Origin: Pantoea sp. Ap-967 | GTDB lineage: Bacteria > Pseudomonadota > Gammaproteobacteria > Pseudomonadales > Pseudomonadaceae | DNA length: 64,000 nt | Assembly (NCBI RefSeq): GCF_011752565.1 | Contig: NZ_VWXK01000018.1 | Span: forward strand, 1-64,000 | Direction of reading: 5' to 3' | Shown: positions 51,112-60,899 of the stretch, piece by piece | Layout of the letters: the number at the start of each line of letters is the position of its first letter | Numbering within the stretch: position 1 is the stretch's first letter | Translations under genes and position numbers: made by a program | Notes under the pieces: generated by a model | What the model saw: the letters and a program-made list of their open reading frames with translations, nothing else | Told to the model about the DNA's origin: nothing | The model's database searches: none

Positions 51112-53121
51112 ATGTCCCGACTCAATCCCCGGCAACAGGAAGCCCGTGACTACGTCGGCGGCCCTCTATTGGTGCTCGCCGGTGCAGGTTCGGGCAAGAC
51201 CAGCGTGATTACGCGCAAGATTGCCCACCTCATCCAGAACTGCGGCATCCGTGCCCAGTACATCGTGGCGATGACCTTCACCAACAAGGCTGCCCGCGAG
51301 ATGAAGGAACGGGTCGCCACCCTGCTGCGCCCGGGGGAAGGCCGCGGCCTGACGGTGTGTACCTTCCACAACCTGGGCCTGAACATCATCCGCAAGGAGC
51401 ATGAGCGCCTGGGCTACAAGCCGGGCTTCTCGATCTTCGACGAGTCCGACATCAAGGCGTTGCTGTCGGACATCATGCAGAAGGAATATTCCGGCGACGA
51501 CGGCATCGACGAGATCAAGAACATGATCGGTGCCTGGAAGAACGACCTGATCCTGCCCGCCGAAGCCCTGGAAAACGCCCGCAACCCACGCGAGCAGACC
51601 GCCGCCATCGTCTACACCCACTACCAGCGCACGCTCAAGGCGTTCAACGCGGTGGACTTCGACGACCTGATCCTGCTGCCGGTCAAGCTGTTCCAGGAAC
51701 ACCCCGACGTGCTCGAACGCTGGCAGAACCGCGTGCGCTACCTGTTGGTGGACGAATACCAGGACACCAACGCCAGCCAGTACCTGCTGGTGAAGATGCT
51801 GATCGGCATGCGCAACCAGTTCACCGTGGTAGGCGACGACGACCAGTCGATCTACGCCTGGCGGGGCGCGCGCCCAGAGAACCTGATGCTGCTCAAGGAG
51901 GACTACCCCTCCCTGAAGATCGTCATGCTCGAACAGAACTACCGCTCCACCAGCCGCATCCTGCGCTGCGCCAACGTGCTGATCGCCAACAACCCGCATG
52001 CCTTCGAGAAAGAGCTGTGGAGCGAGATGGGCGTGGGTGACGAAATCCGCGTGATCCGCTGCAAGAACGAGGAAGCCGAGGCCGAACGGGTGGCCATGGA
52101 AATCCTCACCCTGCACCTGCGCACCAACCGCCCGTACAGCGACTTCGCCATCCTCTACCGTGGCAACTACCAGGCCAAGCTGATCGAACTGAAGCTGCAG
52201 CACCACCAGGTGCCGTATCGCCTGTCCGGTGGCAACAGCTTCTTCGGCCGCCAGGAGGTCAAGGACCTGATGGCCTACCTGCGCCTGCTGGTGAACCCGG
52301 ACGACGACAACGCCTACCTGCGGGTGATCAACGTGCCGCGCCGGGAAATCGGTTCCACCACCCTGGAAAAGCTGGGCAACTACGCCACCGAGCGCAAGAT
52401 CTCGATGTATGCCGCCAGCGAGGAGCTGGGCCTGGGCGAGCACCTGGACGCCCGCTACACCGAGCGCCTGCAGCGCTTCAAGCACTGGCTGGACGGGGTA
52501 CGCCACAAGGTCGCCCTGGAAGACCCGATTGCCGCGCTGCACGAGATGATCCGCGACATCGACTACGAGAACTGGATTCGCCAGCAAACCGCCAGCGACA
52601 AGGCTGCCGAGTTCCGTATCAGCAACGTCTGGTTCCTGGTCGAGGCGCTGAAGAACACCCTCGAAAAGGACGAAGAGGGCGACATGACCATCGAGGACGC
52701 CATCGGCAAGCTGGTGCTACGCGACATGCTCGAACGCCAGCAGGAAGAGGAAGAGAACGCCGAGGGCGTGCAGATGATGACCCTGCATGCCTCCAAGGGC
52801 CTGGAATTCCCTTACGTGTTCATCATGGGCATGGAGGAGGAAATCCTCCCCCACCGTTCCAGCATCGAGGCCGACACCATCGAAGAAGAGCGCCGCCTGG
52901 CCTACGTGGGCATCACCCGCGCCCGCCAGACCCTGGCCTTCACCTTCGCAGCCAAGCGCAAGCAGTACGGTGAAATCATCGACTGCACGCCCAGCCGTTT
53001 CCTCGACGAACTGCCGCCCGACGACCTGGCCTGGGAAGGCCTGGACGATGCGCCGGTCGAGGTGAAGGCCGCACGTGGCAACAACGCCCTGGCCGACATC
53101 CGGGCAATGCTCAAACGCTGA
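51112..53121 (+). CDS. rep: ATP-dependent DNA helicase Rep
   Basis: A 3'-5' superfamily 1A helicase that assists replication forks. The 669-residue length is close to E. coli Rep. The motifs in order are RLNPRQQEARDYVGGPLLVLAG with Walker A GAGSGKT, TFTNKAAREM (Ia), VDEYQDTN (II), GDDDQSIYAWRGA (III), LEQNYRS (IV), MTLHASKGLEFPYVFIMGME (V) and EERRLAYVGITRARQ (VI). The start MSRLNP at 51112 matches Rep proteins. An upstream in-frame start would add 37 residues read from the promoter region and is rejected. Confidence 0.96.
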   Translation: MSRLNPRQQEARDYVGGPLLVLAGAGSGKTSVITRKIAHLIQNCGIRAQYIVAMTFTNKAAREMKERVATLLRPGEGRGLTVCTFHNLGLNIIRKEHERLGYKPGFSIFDESDIKALLSDIMQKEYSGDDGIDEIKNMIGAWKNDLILPAEALENARNPREQTAAIVYTHYQRTLKAFNAVDFDDLILLPVKLFQEHPDVLERWQNRVRYLLVDEYQDTNASQYLLVKMLIGMRNQFTVVGDDDQSIYAWRGARPENLMLLKEDYPSLKIVMLEQNYRSTSRILRCANVLIANNPHAFEKELWSEMGVGDEIRVIRCKNEEAEAERVAMEILTLHLRTNRPYSDFAILYRGNYQAKLIELKLQHHQVPYRLSGGNSFFGRQEVKDLMAYLRLLVNPDDDNAYLRVINVPRREIGSTTLEKLGNYATERKISMYAASEELGLGEHLDARYTERLQRFKHWLDGVRHKVALEDPIAALHEMIRDIDYENWIRQQTASDKAAEFRISNVWFLVEALKNTLEKDEEGDMTIEDAIGKLVLRDMLERQQEEEENAEGVQMMTLHASKGLEFPYVFIMGMEEEILPHRSSIEADTIEEERRLAYVGITRARQTLAFTFAAKRKQYGEIIDCTPSRFLDELPPDDLAWEGLDDAPVEVKAARGNNALADIRAMLKR

Positions 53122-53143
53122 TCAACCCTTATCCTTTAAATCT

Positions 53144-53158
53144 GCCGCTTTCAGCGGC
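53144..53158 (+). terminator. Short stem-loop between rep and xpt
   Basis: GCCGCT-TTC-AGCGGC is a six-base-pair hairpin 22 bases after the rep stop, with only a weak T-rich tail (CACCTTTGTT). It could be a weak terminator or part of the xpt leader. Confidence 0.3.
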
Positions 53159-53186
53159 CACCTTTGTTACATCGAGGAATACCACA

Positions 53187-53759
53187 GTGGAAGCACTGCA
53201 TCAGAAGATTCGCGAAGAAGGCATCGTGCTTTCCGACCAGGTTCTCAAAGTCGACGCGTTTCTCAACCACCAGATCGACCCGGCGCTGATGCAGCTGATC
53301 GGTGACGAGTTCGCCCGCCTGTTCGCCGATGCCGGCGTGACCAAGATCGTCACCATCGAAGCCTCCGGCATCGCCCCGGCGGTGATGACCGGCCTGAAGC
53401 TGGGTGTACCGGTGATCTTCGCACGCAAGCACCAGTCGCTGACCCTGACCGAGAACCTGCTGACGGCCTCGGTGTACTCCTTCACCAAGCAAACCGAGAA
53501 CACCGTGGCGATCTCGCCGCGCCATCTCAACAGCAGCGACCGCGTGCTGGTGATCGACGATTTCCTGGCCAACGGCAAGGCGTCGCAGGCGCTGATCTCG
53601 ATCATCAAGCAGGCCGGCGCCACCGTGGCGGGCCTGGGCATCGTGATCGAGAAGTCGTTCCAGGGCGGCCGCGCCGAGCTGGACAGCCAGGGCTACCGCG
53701 TTGAATCGCTGGCCCGGGTGAAGTCGCTGGAAGGTGGTGTGGTCAGCTTCATCGAGTGA
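53187..53759 (+). CDS. xpt: Xanthine phosphoribosyltransferase
   Basis: Purine salvage enzyme that converts xanthine and PRPP to XMP; 190 residues, standard length. It shows the Xpt N-terminus ([20 protein letters not shown]), [11 protein letters not shown], and the PRPP-binding loop [19 protein letters not shown]. The start codon is GTG, with GAGGA nine bases upstream. It follows rep by 65 bases on the same strand. No purine riboswitch was recognised in the short leader. Confidence 0.95.
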
Positions 53760-53768
53760 TTGCCCTTG

Positions 53769-53867
53769 GGGCCGCTTTGCGGCCCATCGCGACCTGCGGT
53801 CGCTCCTACAGACGGATCGCCCCCTGTAGGAGCGACCGCAGGTCGCGATGGGCTGCAAAGCAGCCCC
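53769..53867. repeat. REP pair (GCGACC...GGTCGC core)
   Basis: Inverted arms GGCCCATCGCGACCTGCGGT and ACCGCAGGTCGCGATGGGCT are flanked by an outer stem GGGGCCGCTTTGC/GCAAAGCAGCCCC. It lies between convergent xpt and the acetyl-CoA hydrolase family gene. Confidence 0.92.
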
Positions 53868-53875
53868 GGCCTTCT

Positions 53876-55732
53876 TCAGGTAGCCGCCAACCCCGCCAGC
53901 AACAACCGCTGGTAAAGCTCCTGTTTCAACCCCTGCGGCTTGTCGAGCTGCATGCGCACCAGGTGCGCCTCATACCCCTGTGGCCCCGGCGCCTCCAGCG
54001 CGGCCTTGCCCAGTTCCAGCACCTCGCTCAGCTTGAACTTGCTCTTCAGCCAGTTCAGCGCCCGCAGCAAGTCCCGCTCCTCAACCGTGAAATCGGTGCC
54101 CATCGGATACTCCGGGAACAGCCTCGCATGCCGTGCCCTGACCGCTTCCAACCGTTGCGGGGTGTTGCCTGAAAAACGCGGATCCAGCTCGAAATCCTTG
54201 GCCAGCTTGCCTGCGCGCTTGGCCTGCGCCATCAACTCAGCCTGGAACCGCGAATCGCTCACCGCCAGCAAGCGTGCGATCACCTCGCTGTCGGTTTGCC
54301 CACGCAAGTCAGCGATGCCGTACTCGGTCACCACGATATCGCGCAGGTGCCGTGGAATCGTGCAATGGCCATAGTTCCAGAACAGGTTCGAGGTCACCTC
54401 CCCGCCCGCCTCGCGCCAGCTGCGCAGCAGCAGAATCGAACGCCCGCCTTCCAGTGCATGGCCCTGGGCGACGAAGTTGTACTGCCCACCCACGCCACTG
54501 AGCACCCGCCCATCTTCCAGCTGGTCGGCCACCCCGGCCCCGAGCAGGGTCATGCCGAACACGGTGTTGACGAAGCGCGCATCGCGGCGCTGACGGCGCT
54601 TGAGGTCTTCCTCGCCGTACAGCTCGTTGATGTAGCTGATGCGGGTCATGGCGAACCGGGCGCGCTGCTCCAGCGGCATTTCCCGCAAGCGCTGGTAGAA
54701 CGCCCGTGGGCCGAGGAAGAAACCGCCGTGTACCAGCACCCCCTGCTCGTCCGCCGGGCGCCTCACCACGCCGGCATCGGCCAGCGCCAGCAGGCCGTTG
54801 ACGAACATCTCGCTGCAGCCATACAGGCCCTGGGCGAATGCACCCAGGCCACCCTCGCGCTCGATCAGCGCCTGCCAGGGGCCGACATCCAATTCGTCGA
54901 GCAAGGCGCGGTAGCCCGGGTTGTCACCCTGGCGCGCAAGCAACGCCGCCGCCAGCGCATCGCCCATGGCACCGATGCCGATCTGCAAGGTGCCGCCATC
55001 GCGAACCAGTGAGCTGGCATGCAGGCCGATGCAGTGGTCCTGGGTGGTTACCGGCATGTTCGGCGTGGAGAACAGCCGGCGCTGCTCGGCCTGGTCGATC
55101 AGCAGGTCGAAGGCATCGATCGGCAGCTCGGCATCGCCGGGCATGTAGGGCAGTTCGGCGTGCACCTGGCCGAGCATGAGGATGGTTTCACCCGCCGCAC
55201 GGCGCTTGGCGATCATCGGCTGCAGGTCGAGGGTGATGTCGGGGTTGCAGGCCAGGCTCAGGTGCACCGGCTTTTCCGGGGTGGCGGCCACCAGCTGGGC
55301 GATCAGGTTCAGGCCCTTGGCGTTGATGTCGCGGGCGGCGTGGCTGTAGTTGCTGCTGATGTAGTCCTGCTGGGCGGTTTCGCTGCTCAGCAGGCTGCCG
55401 GGCTGCATGAAGAACTGCTCGACGCGAATGTTCGGCGGCAGGCGGTCGTGGCGCAGGTCGGCGAGGTAGGTGAGTTCTTCGTAGTCGGCGAAAATGCGCT
55501 CGACGAAGGGTTCGAGAAAGCGCCGTTGCAGGCCGTCGCCCAGGGATGGGCGGCCCAGGGACAGGGCGGTGTAGAGGGTCAGCCGGCGCTCGGGCAACTC
55601 ACGCACGCGGGCATACAGTGCGTTGACGAAGGCGTTGGGTTTGCCCAGGCCCAGGGGCAGGCCCATGTGGATGTGGGCTGGCAGGCGGGCGAGAACCTGC
55701 TCGACGGCGTGGTCGATGGAGCAGAGGTGCAT
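53876..55732 (-). CDS. Acetyl-CoA hydrolase/transferase family protein
   Basis: A class I CoA-transferase of 618 residues that would hydrolyse acetyl-CoA or move CoA between short acids. The N-terminal part contains MGLPLGLGKPNAFVNALYAR. The C-terminal part carries the catalytic glutamate in IVVTEYGIADLRG and the glycine-rich LSGVGGQYNFVAQGHALEGG. It is longer than typical 500-residue acetyl-CoA hydrolases, with extra C-terminal sequence (about residues 540-618). AGGAGG precedes the ATG. It stands alone between REP elements, downstream of the RHS gene on the same strand, and no substrate can be assigned from context. Confidence 0.88.
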   Translation of the reverse strand: MHLCSIDHAVEQVLARLPAHIHMGLPLGLGKPNAFVNALYARVRELPERRLTLYTALSLGRPSLGDGLQRRFLEPFVERIFADYEELTYLADLRHDRLPPNIRVEQFFMQPGSLLSSETAQQDYISSNYSHAARDINAKGLNLIAQLVAATPEKPVHLSLACNPDITLDLQPMIAKRRAAGETILMLGQVHAELPYMPGDAELPIDAFDLLIDQAEQRRLFSTPNMPVTTQDHCIGLHASSLVRDGGTLQIGIGAMGDALAAALLARQGDNPGYRALLDELDVGPWQALIEREGGLGAFAQGLYGCSEMFVNGLLALADAGVVRRPADEQGVLVHGGFFLGPRAFYQRLREMPLEQRARFAMTRISYINELYGEEDLKRRQRRDARFVNTVFGMTLLGAGVADQLEDGRVLSGVGGQYNFVAQGHALEGGRSILLLRSWREAGGEVTSNLFWNYGHCTIPRHLRDIVVTEYGIADLRGQTDSEVIARLLAVSDSRFQAELMAQAKRAGKLAKDFELDPRFSGNTPQRLEAVRARHARLFPEYPMGTDFTVEERDLLRALNWLKSKFKLSEVLELGKAALEAPGPQGYEAHLVRMQLDKPQGLKQELYQRLLLAGLAAT

Positions 55733-55797
55733 GGGGCCTCCTGAGTCATCCTTGGGGTCAGGGATTGGACAGAGCTCAAGCGGGTTGGTTGCCTGGG

Positions 55798-55830
55798 CCG
55801 GCCCTTTCGCTTGGCAAGCCCGCGCCTACA
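55798..55830. repeat. Single degenerate REP element
   Basis: CCGGCCCTTTCGCTTGGCAAGCCCGCGCCTAC. The palindrome is broken on one side (GCTTGGC in place of GCGGGGC). It lies between the RHS and acetyl-CoA hydrolase family genes. Confidence 0.75.
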
Positions 55831-55887
55831 CGCCGCGCCATACGCTCACGAATATCTAAACGGTGGCTTCAAAGCACCGTGAAAAAC

Positions 55888-56781
55888 CTAGAACCACTCC
55901 CTGCCCGCATAGAGTTCGTTAGAGGGTTGCCTTATGTATTCGGCACTGAAACGCATTGGCAGAATGATGTCTCGGCGCACTATAAATTTGTCATAGGCCT
56001 TGGGGTAAACGACCATTACATCTTTGCGAAAAAATGAATAGTCGCTACCTTCAACCAATCGAGAGAGGCCTTTTGTATATACCCCTACCACAGTCCCGTC
56101 AGGGCCTGCAAAATGCTTGGCCAGCTCAACGGATTGTGTAAAGTAGAGCCCGCGCCCCATCAGTCCAGCGCCGGAGAATTCGACATTCAACCCGGCTTCC
56201 AAACTTCTAACGCTTTCTTCCGATCTTGTTCCATGAAGCCCAACTAATTGATAACCACGCGGAACTTTATCGGATGAACCAACGACATTCATGACATCTT
56301 CAACGCCTTTATATTCATGTTTATAGTAATTTCGCTCCGAATAAATGCGATCCGGCAGCTTTCGTACTCTCGGCGAAGACGCAGATGCAACAGGGCGCGC
56401 TGTAAAATGGCGCCTGAACGATTTCCTCATAGACTCAAACACCGGAACGCTGCCGCTGGGGTCCCGCCGGTTAACCGGGTCGCCCAGACAGTAGGCATAT
56501 GAGTTTAACCCCCCGGCTGCAAACGGGCTCATGCGGTCGGCACTGGTGAAACGCATCAGTGAAGGGCTGAATGCTCGACGGCCATTACCTAATAAATAAC
56601 ATCTCGTCACCCTATCCGGTCGGCTGCCATTGAAACCGAGCAGGGTTTGCCTTGTTGTGTCATAGCCGTAGGCTGAATAGCCAAAACAGTCCAGTGCCCT
56701 ACCCGGGACCGGACGTTGCGCCTGTGCCCGATTGATTGCAGTATGCGCTGGGCAATGGTCGCCGCCTTCTGCCGGTTTCAT
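55888..56781 (-). CDS. Orphan RHS-core protein with ADP-ribosyltransferase-like C-terminal domain
   Basis: A 297-residue likely polymorphic toxin tip without the long RHS shell. Residues about 35-112 carry the RHS-associated core, ending LNSYAYCLGDPVNRRDPSG, after which RHS toxins switch to a variable toxin domain. Residues about 170-285 resemble a PARP/ART fold: H183-G-T (GLHGTRS) and G-R-G-L-Y213-F (MGRGLYFT), with the third catalytic position apparently D264/K265 in YDKFIV rather than Glu. The toxin half is AT-richer than the core half, as expected for module exchange. GTAGGAGG precedes the ATG. No immunity gene follows: the next minus-strand gene is metabolic. Similar short RHS-core proteins are common in the P. 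putida group. Toxicity is inferred. Confidence 0.75.
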   Translation of the reverse strand: MKPAEGGDHCPAHTAINRAQAQRPVPGRALDCFGYSAYGYDTTRQTLLGFNGSRPDRVTRCYLLGNGRRAFSPSLMRFTSADRMSPFAAGGLNSYAYCLGDPVNRRDPSGSVPVFESMRKSFRRHFTARPVASASSPRVRKLPDRIYSERNYYKHEYKGVEDVMNVVGSSDKVPRGYQLVGLHGTRSEESVRSLEAGLNVEFSGAGLMGRGLYFTQSVELAKHFAGPDGTVVGVYTKGLSRLVEGSDYSFFRKDVMVVYPKAYDKFIVRRDIILPMRFSAEYIRQPSNELYAGREWF

Positions 56782-57019
56782 AGCCTACCTCCTACTCATC
56801 TAAGCAGCGGTTTGAGTGTTCCTGAGCAGGAAGAAAAATGAAACTGGTAAAAATGACGGGCCTCGCCACCCCACCCAAACGCATAGGTGGGACCTTTTGA
56901 TGGGCCCTTGGGCTACTGGGGCAAGCATTGGCCTAGGTCGATAGATGACCGGGGCCGATTCAGCCACATAAAAACAAAGCCCGCCAAATAAGGCGGGCTT
57001 CATGTGATTGATCTGTAAT
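56782..57019. other. Gap upstream of the RHS gene
   Basis: It contains the RHS ribosome binding site and the terminator of the upstream cytochrome gene (56970-57000). Nothing else was recognised. Confidence 0.5.
56970..57000 (-). terminator. Intrinsic terminator of the cytochrome c5 gene
   Basis: On the minus strand a nine-base-pair stem AAGCCCGCC/GGCGGGCTT with a six-base loop is followed by TTGTTTTT. It lies 19 bases after the cytochrome stop codon. Confidence 0.88.
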
Positions 57020-57442
57020 TTACAGCCCAGACATCTTCTTGATGGCCCCTTTGAGGTCATCATCCGAGCAATCGGCGCAGGTGCCCTTGGGCGGCATGGC
57101 GTTCACACCGGTAATGGCCTTGGCCAGAATCCCGTCCACGCCACCTTGTTCATCGGCACGTTTCTTCCAGGCCGCGGTATCGCCAATCTTCGGCGCGCCC
57201 AGCAAGCCGGTGCCATGGCAGGCGTTGCAGTGCTTGGCGATCACGTCGTCGGGTGTTTTCGCACCACCACCGCCGGCTGCGGCGGCCACTTCCATGCCCT
57301 TGCATTCCTGGCCCTGCACGCACACCTGGCCCACGGGTTCAAGGCGCTTGGCGAGTTCATCATTGGTCGCTGCGCTTGCGCTCATTGCCCATAGGGCGAG
57401 TACGGCTGCTGGTACGGCCAGCATCTTCTTGATTTGGTTCAC
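57020..57442 (-). CDS. Periplasmic c5-type cytochrome
   Basis: A monohaem electron carrier of 140 residues with a signal peptide (MLAVPAAVLALWAMSASAA). The haem site is CNACH in KHCNACHGTGLLGAPKIGD and the sixth ligand is probably the Met in AMPPKGTC. There are four further cysteines, in VCVQGQEC and TCADCSDDD; the second pair matches the disulphide of cytochrome c5 proteins, while the first pair near the mature N-terminus is less usual. The start is taken as GTG at 57442, which follows GAGGG; an ATG at 57424 would also give a signal peptide. It lies downstream of the XRE-cupin gene on the same strand. Confidence 0.9.
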   Translation of the reverse strand: MNQIKKMLAVPAAVLALWAMSASAATNDELAKRLEPVGQVCVQGQECKGMEVAAAAGGGGAKTPDDVIAKHCNACHGTGLLGAPKIGDTAAWKKRADEQGGVDGILAKAITGVNAMPPKGTCADCSDDDLKGAIKKMSGL

Positions 57443-57578
57443 GCGAACACCCTCATGGTGGCTAATCACGCCCGCGGCCACGGTTCTGCGAGCGTTGAAA
57501 AGTATAGCGGGAACCCTGAGCGCGTGAAACGACCCTACTCCGGAAAGGGGTATTAGCGAATCAATGCACTGCGCTGGA

Positions 57579-58127
57579 TCAAAAATTCGAGGGGGTGGCC
57601 GCACTGATCAGGCGCGCAGGCGCATCGAACGGGTTGCGGAAACGGTGCGGGCGGGTGCTTTCGAAGTAGTAGCTGTCGCCCGCTTCGAGGATGAACAACT
57701 CGTTGCCCACCACCAACTCCAGGCGCCCTTCGAGCAGGATGCCGGTTTCTTCGCCATCGTGGGTGAGCATTTCAGCACCGGTGTCGGCGCCCGGCGGGTA
57801 CACCTCGGTGAGGAAGGCAATGGCGCGGTTGGGGTGCGACTTGCCCACCAGCTTCATGGTCACCGCACCGTCGGAGATGTCGATCAGCTCGTGGGCCTTG
57901 TAGACGATCTGCGTGGGGCTCTCGGGTTCGAGTTCGACCGAGAAGAATTCGACCATGGACATGGGAATGCCGCTGAGCACCTTGCGCAGCGAGCTGATCG
58001 AGGGGCTGACGCTGTTCTTCTCGATCATCGAGATGGTGCTGTTGGTCACCCCAGCGCGCTTGGCGAGTTCCCGCTGGGACAGGCCCTTGAGCTTGCGGAT
58101 AGCTTGCAGTCGTTCGCCGACGTCCAA
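57579..58127 (-). CDS. XRE-family regulator with cupin domain (PuuR-like)
   Basis: A 182-residue transcription regulator. Residues 1-60 form an XRE helix-turn-helix (LQAIRKLKGLSQRELAKRAG, VTNSTISMIEKNSVSPSISS). Residues about 105-180 form a cupin (GEETGILLEGRLELVVGNEL, LEAGDSYYFESTRPHRFRNP). The protein resembles PuuR, the putrescine-responsive repressor. The start codon is TTG with AGGAGG eight bases upstream. It lies 109 bases downstream of alr on the same strand. A PuuB-like oxidase gene 4 kb away is a possible target, but no operator was identified. Confidence 0.9.
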   Translation of the reverse strand: MDVGERLQAIRKLKGLSQRELAKRAGVTNSTISMIEKNSVSPSISSLRKVLSGIPMSMVEFFSVELEPESPTQIVYKAHELIDISDGAVTMKLVGKSHPNRAIAFLTEVYPPGADTGAEMLTHDGEETGILLEGRLELVVGNELFILEAGDSYYFESTRPHRFRNPFDAPARLISAATPSNF

Positions 58128-58236
58128 AGCTTGCGCCTCCTGAAACGGTGTGATGGCGGGGTGAATGTGAACGATATCATGGCAATGCCGTTCAGTATTT
58201 ACAACACACCGCCCTCACGCTGACCGCTTCGGCGCC

Positions 58237-59310
<1,074 letters not shown>

Positions 59311-59351
59311 GGCGGCTGCCTTATGGTGTTCGGGTTGAAAACGGTGTTGGG

Positions 59352-59428
59352 TTCTTCGCGGGGCAAGCCCGCGCCTACAAGGAGCCACACGGTCCCTGTA
59401 GGCGCGGGCTTGCCCCGCGAAAAGGCCG
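59352..59428. repeat. REP pair (GGGGCAAGCCC core, GCGCCTAC tail)
   Basis: Inverted arms TTCTTCGCGGGGCAAGCCCG and CGGGCTTGCCCCGCGAAAAG lie between dadA and the racemase gene, which may uncouple their expression. Confidence 0.9.
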
Positions 59429-59440
59429 GCACAAGCAACC

Positions 59441-60745
59441 TCACTGCTGGTGGGCAGGCTCGGTCCGACCGTGCTCGGCCACTTTCGGGCTATTGCCGTA
59501 GCGCGAGATGTCCAGGCCTTCGGCGCTGATCTGCGGCTTCTTGCGCGCAATCAGGTCGGCCAGCAGGCGCCCGGAGCCGCAAGCCATGGTCCAACCCAGC
59601 GTGCCGTGGCCGGTATTGAGGAACAGGTTGCGGAACGCGGTGGCGCCCACGATCGGCGTGCCGTCCGGGGTCGCCGGGCGCAGGCCGGTCCAGAAACTGG
59701 CTTGGCTCAGGTCGCCGCCGCGAGGATAAAGGTCGTTGACGATCATCTCCAGCGTTTCACGTCGACGCGGGTTCAACGAAAGGTCGAAACCGGCGATTTC
59801 CGCCATGCCGCCCACCCGGATGCGGTTGTCGAAACGGGTGATCGCGACCTTGTAGGTTTCATCGAGAATGGTCGAGGTCGGGGCCATGTCGGCGTTGGTG
59901 ATCGGCACGGTCAGCGAGTAGCCCTTGAGCGGGTACACCGGCGCCTTGATGCCCAGCGGCTTGAGCAGCTGCGGCGAATAACTGCCCAGCGCCAGCACGT
60001 AGCGGTCGGCGGTTTCCAGCTTGCCGTCGATCCATACACCGTTGATGCGGTCACCGGCGAAGTCCAGGCGCTGGATGTCCTGGCCGAAGCGGAACTCAAC
60101 ACCCAGCTTCACCGCCATGTCGGCCAGCTTGGTGGTGAACAGCTGGCAGTCGCCGGTCTGGTCGTTGGGCAGGCGCAGGGCGCCGGCAAGGATGCCTTTC
60201 ACACCGGCCAGCGCCGGTTCGACCCGGGCGATGCCGTCGCGGTCGAGCAGCTCGTAAGGCACGCCGGACTGTTCGAGCACGGCGATGTCCTTGGCCGCGG
60301 CGTCCACCTGGGCCTGGGTGCGGAACAGCTGGGTGGTGCCCAGGCTGCGGTTTTCATAGGCGATGCCGGTTTCGGCGCGCAGCTCGTCGAGGCAGTCGCG
60401 GCTGTACTCGGACAGGCGCACCATGCGCTCCTTGTTCACCGCGTAGCGGCTGGCGGTGCAGTTGCGCAGCATCTGCGCCATCCACAGGTACTGGTCGACA
60501 TCGCCAGTGAGCTTGATGGCCAGGGGCGCGTGGCGCTCCAGCAACCACTTGATGGCTTTGAGCGGCACACCCGGGGCAGCCCAGGGCGAGGCATAGCCGG
60601 GCGAGATCTGGCCGGCATTGGCAAAGCTGGTTTCCAGGGCCACGGCCGGTTGGCGGTCGACCACAGTCACTTCGAAGCCTTGCCGGGCCAGGTAATAGGC
60701 ACTGGCGGTACCGATTACCCCGCTACCAAGTACCAATACTCGCAT
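59441..60745 (-). CDS. dadA: D-amino acid dehydrogenase DadA
   Basis: FAD enzyme that oxidises D-alanine and other D-amino acids and passes electrons to the respiratory chain; 434 residues. The FAD motif is MRVLVLGSGVIGTASAYYLA at the N-terminus. Conserved segments include SFANAGQISPGYASPWAAPG, and near the C-terminus FWTGLRPATPDGTPIVGAT and LFLNTGHGTLGWTMACGSG. AGGGA precedes the ATG at 60745. It is the first gene of the dadA-racemase unit and divergent from the Lrp-type regulator. Confidence 0.96.
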   Translation of the reverse strand: MRVLVLGSGVIGTASAYYLARQGFEVTVVDRQPAVALETSFANAGQISPGYASPWAAPGVPLKAIKWLLERHAPLAIKLTGDVDQYLWMAQMLRNCTASRYAVNKERMVRLSEYSRDCLDELRAETGIAYENRSLGTTQLFRTQAQVDAAAKDIAVLEQSGVPYELLDRDGIARVEPALAGVKGILAGALRLPNDQTGDCQLFTTKLADMAVKLGVEFRFGQDIQRLDFAGDRINGVWIDGKLETADRYVLALGSYSPQLLKPLGIKAPVYPLKGYSLTVPITNADMAPTSTILDETYKVAITRFDNRIRVGGMAEIAGFDLSLNPRRRETLEMIVNDLYPRGGDLSQASFWTGLRPATPDGTPIVGATAFRNLFLNTGHGTLGWTMACGSGRLLADLIARKKPQISAEGLDISRYGNSPKVAEHGRTEPAHQQ

Positions 60746-60851
60746 CGTTGATCCCTCGCACGCGGCGCACCGCTGATTTTGTTGATATGGCATGGATGCG
60801 CGCAGTATAAGAAGCTAAGCCCAGTGCAATTCACTATATAAAAGCCTAATA

Positions 60852-60871
60852 TTGGCGAGAATTCTCGGCAA
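60852..60871. promoter_or_regulatory. Candidate Lrp/DadR operator
   Basis: TTGGCGAGAATTCTCGGCAA: 12 central bases (CGAGAATTCTCG) are perfectly palindromic, and the outer TTG/CAA also pair with one mismatch between. It lies 28 bases upstream of the lrp start in the divergent dadA-lrp region, as expected for an autoregulated Lrp-type activator. Confidence 0.45.
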
Positions 60872-60899
60872 AATCGCCTTTCACGGAGGGGCATCCCCT

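Noticed and set aside
53122..53186. Purine riboswitch in front of xpt
   Set aside because: The leader is only 65 bases and shows a simple hairpin without the conserved purine-aptamer loops.
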